In this document: in pieces, positions 27,657-34,993 of the stretch
How positions within the stretch are numbered: the stretch's first letter is position 1
Layout: each line of letters opens with the position of its first letter
Assembly: GCF_937936315.1 (NCBI RefSeq)
Contig: NZ_CALGWU010000059.1
Coordinates: 12,042-76,041 of the forward strand
Source of the DNA: an uncultured Capnocytophaga sp.
GTDB taxonomy: Bacteria > Bacteroidota > Bacteroidia > Flavobacteriales > Flavobacteriaceae
Length of the DNA: 64,000 nucleotides
Direction of reading: 5' to 3'
Position numbers and translations under genes: made by a program
The notes under the pieces: model-generated
Seen by the model: only the letters and a program-made list of their open reading frames with translations
The model's database searches: none
What the model was told of the DNA's origin: nothing

Positions 27657-28796
27657 TTAATCTACCAATAGGCTGCGGGTACGCCTTACTATATCTTGAT
27701 TTTCATTGGTTGTTTCAGCCACAAATATACCGCCATCAGGTTTTTTACCGATATAATCCAAGCGGCTTAGGTTGTTGTACAAGTCTTCTATCAAGTCCAT
27801 AAACTCTTCTGCTACTTTGATATGCTTGCGGATATGGTTGTGGTTGTAGTGGGTGTTGATAAGGGTATTGAATACCTGCTCAAAAGCACCTTGGGTAAGG
27901 TTGCACCACTCAGAAAAATAGTTCAGCAGTTCCTCTTTGCCTGCGCCTGAATGAGCATCTGTAAAGTTCTTCACAATACGTGCAAAGGCTGTTACTGAAA
28001 GCAGTAATTCGCAAGGTGGGTTATAAGGCGACAGCAGTTCAAAACGATTGATTTCCTGCCCTAAAAACACCAACATACGCTCATTTATCTTGTCTATCAT
28101 TGCTGATAGCTCGTTATTCTGCTTTTTGATATGGATCTTTTGTGAGATTTGTATGGCATAGTTCTCCATCTTAGCATAAAAGCTACGAATGCGATGGTAG
28201 AGGGTTTGTAAGGAAGGATGTGCTATCACACAGCTGCAAGGGGGTATATAGGTATCGTCCAAACGCACTTGTCCATTGTCCATAATCACCCTACCTATCA
28301 TAAGGTAACCATCACCCAAATCCTTATTCTTTAATTCTTCATCTGTATAGAGGTAAAGGGAGTAGGTAGGGCGCAAAAAAGGAATACGCGGTGGGTATTC
28401 TTGTGCCGCTGCCTCTCCGTAAGGAGTTGGTTTAAACAATTCAGCGGTGATAAACACGAAGAAGGTGGCATTACCCTTCATCTCTGTCATATCCTTGCTT
28501 AGCGTTAAGGTTTGTCCTTCTTGTGAGGCACTGATTTGTATACGTATTCCATTAGGAGTAACAGCGTGGCATTCTTCAAGGGTTAGTTGCAGCTGATTGT
28601 AGTGATCCATCAGCACGTGCATCTTTACCGCATCGCCTTCCACTGGCTGTAAGCCGTAGTTAAGGTCTGTGGTTTGCAAGGCTATGGCATCTCTAATGCT
28701 GTCGGTAACAAAGTCCTGCACAGCAGTAAAATGCCTGCTGCTTAGCTTCATTCCGTCTATCCAATTCACAAGATAATGGGTGAGTAGATTGTTCAT
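27657..28796 (-). CDS. tssK: TssK baseplate adaptor
   Basis: A 379-residue protein with the TssK N-terminal signature (LVNWIDGMKLSSRHFTAVQD), a central beta-sandwich (LLVSVTAFARIV-like region reading ELLLSVTAFARIVKNFTDAH) and a helical C-terminus. TssK links the baseplate to the membrane complex. It is the first gene after the effector/immunity pair at 28885-31303 and has a TACCTTTG box upstream, so it may start a separate transcript. Confidence 0.9.
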   Translation of the reverse strand: MNNLLTHYLVNWIDGMKLSSRHFTAVQDFVTDSIRDAIALQTTDLNYGLQPVEGDAVKMHVLMDHYNQLQLTLEECHAVTPNGIRIQISASQEGQTLTLSKDMTEMKGNATFFVFITAELFKPTPYGEAAAQEYPPRIPFLRPTYSLYLYTDEELKNKDLGDGYLMIGRVIMDNGQVRLDDTYIPPCSCVIAHPSLQTLYHRIRSFYAKMENYAIQISQKIHIKKQNNELSAMIDKINERMLVFLGQEINRFELLSPYNPPCELLLSVTAFARIVKNFTDAHSGAGKEELLNYFSEWCNLTQGAFEQVFNTLINTHYNHNHIRKHIKVAEEFMDLIEDLYNNLSRLDYIGKKPDGGIFVAETTNENQDIVRRTRSLLVD

Positions 28797-28820
28797 TGTT
28801 CTATCTTGTTAATTTTGTTG

Positions 28821-28828
28821 CAAAGGTA
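28821..28828 (-). promoter_or_regulatory. Candidate -7 box upstream of tssK
   Basis: TACCTTTG on the minus strand, 25 bp before the tssK ATG. There is no convincing TTG at the -33 distance, so this is a single-box call. It would let tssK and the baseplate genes be transcribed independently of the effector pair just upstream. Confidence 0.4.
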
Positions 28829-28884
28829 AGGTTTTTTATAGAAATATAGATTCTATTTTTTTTAGAACATAACTGAGATATAAA

Positions 28885-29415
28885 TCATGGTATCAACTCT
28901 GCTTTTACTTTTCTCACACTATTACTCTTTAAAGAATCTATTAAAATATAAGTCGTATCTCTATCCTTTCTATATAAAATACCTTTTTTTTCATTATAAT
29001 TAAAATAAAAAGTATCTTGAGTTTCTGGATAATACATCATTTGTAAGTAATAGATTAAAAGAGAATCTTGTTGGGAAACCCTTTCTATTTTCCACTCATG
29101 TGGTTCCATAATATTCCAACCATCAATAAGCATTGAGTCAGTAAAAATAATTTTAGCCATATCATAATCGTCTTCAAGATATGGGTATATTAAGAGCCTC
29201 AATTCCCCATTCTCCTCTTTTTTATCTAAATAATAAAACTTTTTGTTCGCTAGTGGATTGTTTATTTTGGTATCAGATTCGATACTTAATGATTCATTTA
29301 GTGGATCTTTTTCAGTGTTATTATTAACAACATTTTCACAAGAACTCACTGTCCCTATTAAAAATAAACTAATAAGTAATAATTTCATTTTTTGTTTTTT
29401 CATTTGTTTTTTCAT
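28885..29415 (-). CDS. Lipoprotein, probable immunity to the C39-like effector
   Basis: A 176-residue predicted lipoprotein (LLLISLFLIGTVSSC lipobox) with a soluble domain: NNPLANKKFYYLDKK, IIFTDSMLIDGWNIMEPHEW, TTYILIDSLKSN. Its start lies inside the last codons of the effector gene (47-bp overlap), a strong sign of an effector/immunity pair. A frameshifted paralogue lies at 41671-42172. Three ATGs occur in the first 10 codons because of a 12-bp repeat, so the exact start is unclear. No family name is recognised. Confidence 0.68.
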   Translation of the reverse strand: MKKQMKKQKMKLLLISLFLIGTVSSCENVVNNNTEKDPLNESLSIESDTKINNPLANKKFYYLDKKEENGELRLLIYPYLEDDYDMAKIIFTDSMLIDGWNIMEPHEWKIERVSQQDSLLIYYLQMMYYPETQDTFYFNYNEKKGILYRKDRDTTYILIDSLKSNSVRKVKAELIP

Positions 29416-31303
29416 TTGTTTTTTTGTTTATTATTTCTTCTGTTATTTTTCTTCTATTTCGTCTTATTTGTGTTATTGTATATTCTTTTGAATTATGTGT
29501 TTTAGAGGCTGTAAATATTCCATCTTCTTGTTTTTCAAAAAACCAATCGTTATCTCCTTTTGAAGAACCTACATCCCAAAATCTGTATTTTATACTACCA
29601 TTATCACATTCTCTTCCTACTATAACAACATAATGATCTGTTGTGGTTTCATTGATGTAATCTTTGTATTTTTTACCTTCTTTATCTATTTTATCCTTCG
29701 GTTTATAATTAAATGTATGATTCACACCAACCATAACAGGAAGTCCATGTTCCAAGGATTTATCTAAATATTCATAAGCTTTATTTATTTTTTCTATATC
29801 TCTAAAAATTAATTTATTTCGTTCTTTGTTTTCATCAGCTAACTGAAACTCACACTCATACCATTTATTATTAGGATAAGCTTTAGATTCTATTCCAGCT
29901 CCTTCTGGCATAATTACTGTTGTTGTTACGACTTGTTTGTTTTCATCTTCATCTTTTTTCACTTCCTTTATACCGCTTAAAATTTCTCTACAAGTTAGAT
30001 TACAATTTAAGTTCCCTTTTCCTTGAGGTTTAAATTTTATCTTACTACGTAAATCAATATGCTTTTTATGACAATATGGGCAAGCCCCTTCTTCTAATGG
30101 TTCTTCTTTCTTTTCTTCTTTCTTTTCTTCTTTCTTTTCTTCCTTCTTTACTTCTCCAACCTCTACTTTTACAGGGCTTTTACCATATTTGACTTCTACA
30201 TCTTCATATACAAGTTCAAAAGGTTTACTTTTCTTGCTATCTCTAAAAGTATGTACCTCTATGGAGTAGTTCTGACTTTCAGAATCTCCTTCCCAGAGAT
30301 ACTTACCTCGTTCAAAAAATTCTTTATCAACTGTTATTTTATTACAATAATATTGATCTTCCCATAAATAGAAAAGACCACTTTGATATACAGGATCGTC
30401 TTCTTCCATTCTTTCCTTTTTTGTTTTACCATCTTTCTCCCAAATAGTATACTTGACGGCAGCTCCTATCATACCTGTAGACTCTATACATACTTGAATG
30501 ACATCTCCAACTTCTATTTTAGTGATTTTATTTTTATCCTTATCAACAAAATAAGCCTTTTGTATTTCTCTTTTTACCTGAACCTCATTACTATGTTTTT
30601 CTAAAATTCCAAAACTTGCAGTTACACAAAACTCGTGTTCTGTACCTTCACCATTTGCTCCTTGTGGTAAATAACGATTTGCAAGATATTGTAATGTTTT
30701 CTGATGGGTTATTAAGGGGATTCTTAACCTTGCTATGTTATCAGCTTCAACTTCAGCCGAAAATTCTTTAGTTGAATAACTATGTTTTGAATCATTTTCT
30801 TGTTTATCATTTTCCCATAGATGAAAATGTATCTTTTTTCCCTGTAATCCTTGTGTTTTTGCAAAAGCAATCAAAGTGTCTTGATAACTTACTTTTGTTA
30901 TACTACCTTCACCCTCTTTCATAAGGTGTACTTCTAAAATTTTAGGTTCTATATTATGCCTTGTTGTTACCTTTTCTTCTTCTTTTTTAATCTCTATTTC
31001 AAGAGAAGCCTCTTCTGAGAAATTACTTAGCTCAGAATTTTTTTTTTCTTTTACTTTTTCAATATCATATATTTTAATGATAAATGTACCTCCGTCTTTT
31101 CCAAAAGATCCAAATTTCATTGGTTTCAATGGTTTTTTATCTTCTTTTATCTCATTAATAAAAGGATTACCATTTCCCTTCTTATAGATACACCATCTAT
31201 ATCTTTTAGAAGTTTTTTCGTCATTTATGGTAACGTAAAAAGTTCCTCCTTTGGTTGTTGGCTTATTTTTTTCATCGAATGTAATTGCTATTTTGTCTGG
31301 CAT
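29369..31303 (-). CDS. Modular T6SS effector: beta-domain N-terminus, KKEE hinge, C39-like cysteine peptidase tail
   Basis: A 644-residue protein with no signal peptide. Residues 1-about 390 form several beta-rich, Ig-like modules ending in VEVKYGKSPVKVEVG; the same module, with the same ending, is found in the CHAP effector at 42706-44754. A low-complexity hinge follows (KKEE repeated four times, encoded by a 12-bp tandem repeat at 30101-30136). The tail begins with CPYCHKKH and CNLTCREILSGI and then has GLPVMVGVNHTF, TTDHYVVIVGRE and FWDVGSS. The order Cys...GxPV...HYVVIVG...D resembles papain-like C39-type peptidases or amidases, so a peptidoglycan or protein hydrolase is likely. The catalytic Cys is probably in NLTCREIL. 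It overlaps its immunity gene by 47 bp. Confidence 0.72.
   Translation of the reverse strand: MPDKIAITFDEKNKPTTKGGTFYVTINDEKTSKRYRWCIYKKGNGNPFINEIKEDKKPLKPMKFGSFGKDGGTFIIKIYDIEKVKEKKNSELSNFSEEASLEIEIKKEEEKVTTRHNIEPKILEVHLMKEGEGSITKVSYQDTLIAFAKTQGLQGKKIHFHLWENDKQENDSKHSYSTKEFSAEVEADNIARLRIPLITHQKTLQYLANRYLPQGANGEGTEHEFCVTASFGILEKHSNEVQVKREIQKAYFVDKDKNKITKIEVGDVIQVCIESTGMIGAAVKYTIWEKDGKTKKERMEEDDPVYQSGLFYLWEDQYYCNKITVDKEFFERGKYLWEGDSESQNYSIEVHTFRDSKKSKPFELVYEDVEVKYGKSPVKVEVGEVKKEEKKEEKKEEKKEEPLEEGACPYCHKKHIDLRSKIKFKPQGKGNLNCNLTCREILSGIKEVKKDEDENKQVVTTTVIMPEGAGIESKAYPNNKWYECEFQLADENKERNKLIFRDIEKINKAYEYLDKSLEHGLPVMVGVNHTFNYKPKDKIDKEGKKYKDYINETTTDHYVVIVGRECDNGSIKYRFWDVGSSKGDNDWFFEKQEDGIFTASKTHNSKEYTITQIRRNRRKITEEIINKKTNEKTNEKTKNEIITY
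29401..29424 (-). repeat. 12-bp tandem repeat across effector stop and immunity start
   Basis: Two exact copies of a 12-bp unit (AAAAAACAAATG on the minus strand) plus a degenerate third. They encode KTNEKTNEKTKNE in the effector frame and MKKQMKKQKMK in the immunity frame. Because the unit is a multiple of three, copy-number changes keep both frames and add or remove an immunity start codon. Confidence 0.75.
30101..30136 (-). repeat. 12-bp tandem repeat encoding the KKEE hinge
   Basis: Three exact 12-bp units (AAGAAAGAAGAA on the minus strand) plus partial units encode a charged KKEE hinge between the N-terminal beta modules and the toxin tail of the effector. The unit keeps frame when copy number changes, so hinge length can vary. 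Confidence 0.8.
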
Positions 31304-31307
31304 ATTT

Positions 31308-32315
31308 TTAGTGTTTTATAGATTTTAGATTGATACTATTCTTTCTATACAATTTTCCTTCATTATAGAGCGTTATCTCTGCATCTATTTTGAGAAGTTG
31401 CTGTGTATCTCTTTGGGTTCTATATGTAATTTCAAAACTACTTCTAATGGGAGTTATATCATCTATAGCTCTAATACCGTCCAACAAATCCCATAGGTTA
31501 TAATTCCTCTTTAACTCACCCTTTACAATTGTTACAATTTCCTCTTTTTCAAATACCACTTCTGCTTCTAACTCATAAGGAATAAAAGCACTGCCCTGCA
31601 CAGGGCAAAACTCCTCTTCCCACTTTTCATTGTCCTTATGAAACCACTCCATACGAGGAAAGAGTACCTGATTTAAGAACGACATCTGTAAGCGTTCTAT
31701 CATATATTCCTTATCTATCAGTTTTTCATAGAAAGCATTGGTATAGCTTTTGGTTAATTTTCCTTCAAAATAACCTTCTATATCAGTACGTTTTTGCCTA
31801 AATCGCTCAATGATTTCTCGGTGGTTTTCTATATCTGTGATACCTCCATTTATAGATAGATGGTACTTTAATGGTTGCATCGCCTGCATACAAGCCGTTG
31901 CTAACTCGGTGAATTTGGTATCAGCTTCCTCATAAGTTGTATTTACAATCATACTCCACCCTTTCTCTGCTTTCTCCATCTGCAAAGAAAGGGAATAATC
32001 TGTTTTTACTTCCTTATCTGAGGTGATGACTACTTCTTTTACTTTATAGTCCTTTGCATAAAACTTCTTATCCAAATAACGGGAAGGACGCTCTAATTCT
32101 TTTTGTACAGCCTTTTGATGTCCTTGCAAAATAGCGAGTTCTTCTTCTGAAGGAACTATAATGCGCTCTGTCTTAGAGGTTAGCTTTTGTTCCAATAGTT
32201 CCCATAACTCACAACGCATATTGTGATAATGCCGTAAGTCATTTACTGAGATTTGAAGCTTCTCAGCAATCAACTGTAAGGTATCCCCTTTCTTTACCTT
32301 GTATATTCTACTCAT
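31308..32315 (-). CDS. LysM-domain T6SS accessory protein
   Basis: A 335-residue protein with an N-terminal LysM motif (YKVKKGDTLQLIAEKLQISV) but no signal peptide. The rest is a conserved-looking mixed domain with no recognised catalytic motif. It lies between tssN and the C39-like effector, 4 bp upstream of the latter. LysM proteins without signal peptides are known in contractile injection systems, where they join the tail or baseplate. The position before an effector also allows a cargo adaptor or chaperone role. Both are inferences. Confidence 0.65.
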   Translation of the reverse strand: MSRIYKVKKGDTLQLIAEKLQISVNDLRHYHNMRCELWELLEQKLTSKTERIIVPSEEELAILQGHQKAVQKELERPSRYLDKKFYAKDYKVKEVVITSDKEVKTDYSLSLQMEKAEKGWSMIVNTTYEEADTKFTELATACMQAMQPLKYHLSINGGITDIENHREIIERFRQKRTDIEGYFEGKLTKSYTNAFYEKLIDKEYMIERLQMSFLNQVLFPRMEWFHKDNEKWEEEFCPVQGSAFIPYELEAEVVFEKEEIVTIVKGELKRNYNLWDLLDGIRAIDDITPIRSSFEITYRTQRDTQQLLKIDAEITLYNEGKLYRKNSINLKSIKH

Positions 32316-32338
32316 AAGCGTATCATTTTAGGGTTATA

Positions 32339-33277
32339 CTATTGAAATTCATAGGTTTCTTCCTCTTCCTCCTCTTCTTTAAGTTTATTGTCTACGCCTT
32401 CTTTTCGTATACAGAATATTACACTGTTCTCAACGATGTTATTGGAAAGAAGTGTGCCATCAGGGATAATAAACCGCGTTTTCTCATACCATTTAGGTTG
32501 CAAATAGAATATCCAATGACACAAGCCATTGTCATCTTCTGTTTGTATGGGTTCATTAAAGTGTTTTTCGTTGTAGTCTAATACAAAACTGTAGAAAAGT
32601 CTCCCAAAATCAATACGTGAGGGTGCTTTAGCTCTAAAAGAACTGAAATTCTCATCTGTTTCTTCCTTCTTTACTACTAAAGAGATGAGTACCAAATCAC
32701 GCATTTCCTCATCCTTGATACTTCCTCTTTGTTTGTAATCAGCAGGGAACTGCCAAGACTCGTACTCCACAGGAGGTATGCTGATAGCTCTGTTAAAACT
32801 GTCATTAAGCAAGGTAGGTACAAAAAACCACAAGAAATGCATCAACATCCAATAAGCAAAGATTACATCATTGAGGAAAGAATAAATAAGCAAGAATGGA
32901 ATGCTTGCAAAAGCTACTATCAGGATAGCAAAGAGATACTCTGTGAGTGCCTCTTTTGACTCAAACTTCTTAAAGTAGTAGCGGTATAAAAAGCAGTGGA
33001 GTATTCCCAGTCCTAATGAAGCTATCTGATAAAAGATAAACTCATATAGGTTGTTGTCTATAAAAAGGCGGCTATAGCCCATCAGAGATACAACTGCATA
33101 AACAAATACGGCTGCACTTATATAGATATAGAACTTGGTTTTATACTTTTCCTTAAAACCATCTACCTTTGAGGCAAAAAACATCTTTAAGGCGACGCAG
33201 CCCATTATGATAACCAGCACAATGATAATCAATTGCGGGTCAAGTAAGTGTCCAAAGTATTTCTTTATATGGTTCAT
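32339..33277 (-). CDS. tssN: TssN membrane protein of T6SSiii
   Basis: A 312-residue protein with five hydrophobic segments in the first 170 residues (for example IIIVLVIIMGCVALKMFFAS, YIYISAAVFVYAVVSLMGYS, YLFAILIVAFASIPFLLIYS) followed by a cytosolic domain (PPVEYESWQFPADYKQRGSI and MRDLVLISLVVKK). This fits TssN, the polytopic inner-membrane anchor of the Bacteroidetes T6SS that replaces TssL/TssM. The acidic C-terminal tail (KEEEEEEETYEFQ) is low complexity. It is 14 bp from tssG. Confidence 0.85.
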   Translation of the reverse strand: MNHIKKYFGHLLDPQLIIIVLVIIMGCVALKMFFASKVDGFKEKYKTKFYIYISAAVFVYAVVSLMGYSRLFIDNNLYEFIFYQIASLGLGILHCFLYRYYFKKFESKEALTEYLFAILIVAFASIPFLLIYSFLNDVIFAYWMLMHFLWFFVPTLLNDSFNRAISIPPVEYESWQFPADYKQRGSIKDEEMRDLVLISLVVKKEETDENFSSFRAKAPSRIDFGRLFYSFVLDYNEKHFNEPIQTEDDNGLCHWIFYLQPKWYEKTRFIIPDGTLLSNNIVENSVIFCIRKEGVDNKLKEEEEEEETYEFQ

Positions 33278-33291
33278 AGTATATTGTAATA

Positions 33292-34251
33292 TTAATCTGC
33301 TTTAATTTCTGTTAGGTAAGTATTGTATCCCAAATAGGAGGGACTTTCTGTTGCATTTAGGGTTGATGACTGCTTTTCCTTGGGCAGTAGCACCTCTGTG
33401 GTTACCTCTACCTCCATAGGGAAAAAGTGTCTATAGAAAAACGCCAAAAGCTCCTTAATAGCTCCTTGATGTAGGTACTGAGGTAACTCAGTTTGCTGCA
33501 AAGGACCTATTTGCAAGTCCAAATGCTTGGTGTAATCTGTATAATCAGTACCTGCAATCGTATCCAAGCCTAAATAGCAACTCCCAAGTAGGGTATCTTG
33601 GGCAGTATCTGCATAGTTGCCATATTCTCTGATATTTACCTTGACCTCTTCACCAATAAGCAGTGATAGTACCTCGCAAGTCTTATCAAGGTCGCCTATA
33701 ATCTTATGTGCATAGGGTAATATGCTGATAAACTTTGAGGCTAATACTGGCTCAAAGCTCATAGGGACATTCCATAGGGTGTACAGTACATCAGGAGCAA
33801 GGGTGCTATTGATTTCTTTTAAGAACGAACTCTCAAAGATTTCAGTTTGTACATTGAATTGAAACAGCTCATTCTCCAAAGGCGCAAAGAATAATCTCGC
33901 TGCTTTTTCTTCCTCCTTCTGCTGGCGATACTCCTTAACCATTGTCTCTATACCTTTCTTTGAGGTATCTGCATTCTTGCTGTGTACCATTCCTTCTGGT
34001 AAGGTATCATACAGACTATCACGGGAGAGACTTATGTAAAGCATCTGAGTAGCATCGTAGAGATAGTCCTTTACAGAAGCATCCAACACATCAAAGCGAT
34101 AACTGCGTGAAAACTGCCCTTCTTTCTCTACAATACACTGGTTTTCTTTGATATGTTTGTGTTGTATCAGGTCACTGACAAGGACTTCTGCCTTGATGTC
34201 GTATTTCAAAGCAGTGATTTCTTGGGCGATATGTTCTAAGTCTGTTGCCAT
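33292..34251 (-). CDS. tssG: TssG baseplate protein
   Basis: A 319-residue baseplate protein. The N-terminus (EHIAQEITALKYDIKAEVLV) and the C-terminal LLGSCYLGLDTIAG, HLDLQIGPLQQTELPQYL and GAIKELLAFFYRHFFPMEVE match the TssG pattern of Bacteroidetes. It shares 1 bp with the stop of the upstream NlpC-like gene and lies just upstream of tssN. Confidence 0.82.
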   Translation of the reverse strand: MATDLEHIAQEITALKYDIKAEVLVSDLIQHKHIKENQCIVEKEGQFSRSYRFDVLDASVKDYLYDATQMLYISLSRDSLYDTLPEGMVHSKNADTSKKGIETMVKEYRQQKEEEKAARLFFAPLENELFQFNVQTEIFESSFLKEINSTLAPDVLYTLWNVPMSFEPVLASKFISILPYAHKIIGDLDKTCEVLSLLIGEEVKVNIREYGNYADTAQDTLLGSCYLGLDTIAGTDYTDYTKHLDLQIGPLQQTELPQYLHQGAIKELLAFFYRHFFPMEVEVTTEVLLPKEKQSSTLNATESPSYLGYNTYLTEIKAD

Positions 34252-34892
34252 TACTTTTTTTGCTCTTGTTTTAGTCTCCCAGCAGCTACATAGCGCAACT
34301 GAAAATAAGGGTCGTTAAAATCATAGATATTTAACCCTTCCTCAGTGCAGGCTAAGATACGGTCGTTGTGTAGGTATATCCCCACATCTGAGATAGGTTG
34401 TTCTTTGGAATATCTGAAAAACAATATATCACCTTCTTTTAAAAAATCCCTTCCTGTAAAGAGCTGTAAAGATTTAGAGCGGAATATACCATCAGCAGTT
34501 TTAGGAAAAGTCTCTTTGTAAACATCACTAAATAGTGCTTGTACAAAGTAAGAAGCATCAACGCCTGTTTTCTTATCCAAGCTCTGCGGCTTGTAAGGCG
34601 TACCTATCCAAGCATCAATATAAGCGTATAAGGGATAATTGCGTATATCCTGTGGCATCATCTTTAAGATGATGGAATACTTCTCTTTAAGCCGTATTTC
34701 CTCATCTGAAAGCTGCTCATCCTTGTAATTGCTTTCTGTGTATTTGGCGTCTATACTGTCCTTATGAGCTTGCGCGGCTTTGCGAAAGCTATCCGTAGAA
34801 TAATGATAGGGCACCTCACGAATGTACTTACCTGTTGAGCAAGCGGCTGTAAAGATGAGTGCTGATATGTAAATGAGTCTCTTATAGGTCAT
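34251..34892 (-). CDS. NlpC/P60-like lipoprotein lacking catalytic residues (T6SSiii component)
   Basis: A 213-residue lipoprotein (signal peptide with lipobox FTAACS, Cys18). Residues about 85-205 have the NlpC/P60 layout: YAYIDAWIGTPYKPQ, then GVDASYFVQALF, then LKEGDILFF, then DVGIYLHNDRIL. In active enzymes the second motif reads GvDCSGf and the fourth HVGIYl. Here the catalytic Cys is Ala and the catalytic His is Asp, so the domain should be inactive and serve a structural or peptidoglycan-binding role. Its place between clpV and tssG in the core cluster suggests an envelope part of the T6SSiii, possibly the lipoprotein of the TssNOPQR complex, but this assignment is a guess. Confidence 0.7.
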   Translation of the reverse strand: MTYKRLIYISALIFTAACSTGKYIREVPYHYSTDSFRKAAQAHKDSIDAKYTESNYKDEQLSDEEIRLKEKYSIILKMMPQDIRNYPLYAYIDAWIGTPYKPQSLDKKTGVDASYFVQALFSDVYKETFPKTADGIFRSKSLQLFTGRDFLKEGDILFFRYSKEQPISDVGIYLHNDRILACTEEGLNIYDFNDPYFQLRYVAAGRLKQEQKK

Positions 34893-34993
34893 TGCGGTTT
34901 TTGTTCTTATTAAGTTCTTTCTAAGACCTTTACGCGGGGTAAAGATATAAAATATTTTTGAAAATAGATGTTATTTACTTCAATTATTTTCAT

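Noticed and set aside
30101..30136. CRISPR-like or regulatory tandem array
   Set aside because: The units are 12 bp, contiguous, without spacers, and in frame inside a gene where they encode the KKEE hinge. No CRISPR array is seen anywhere in the window.
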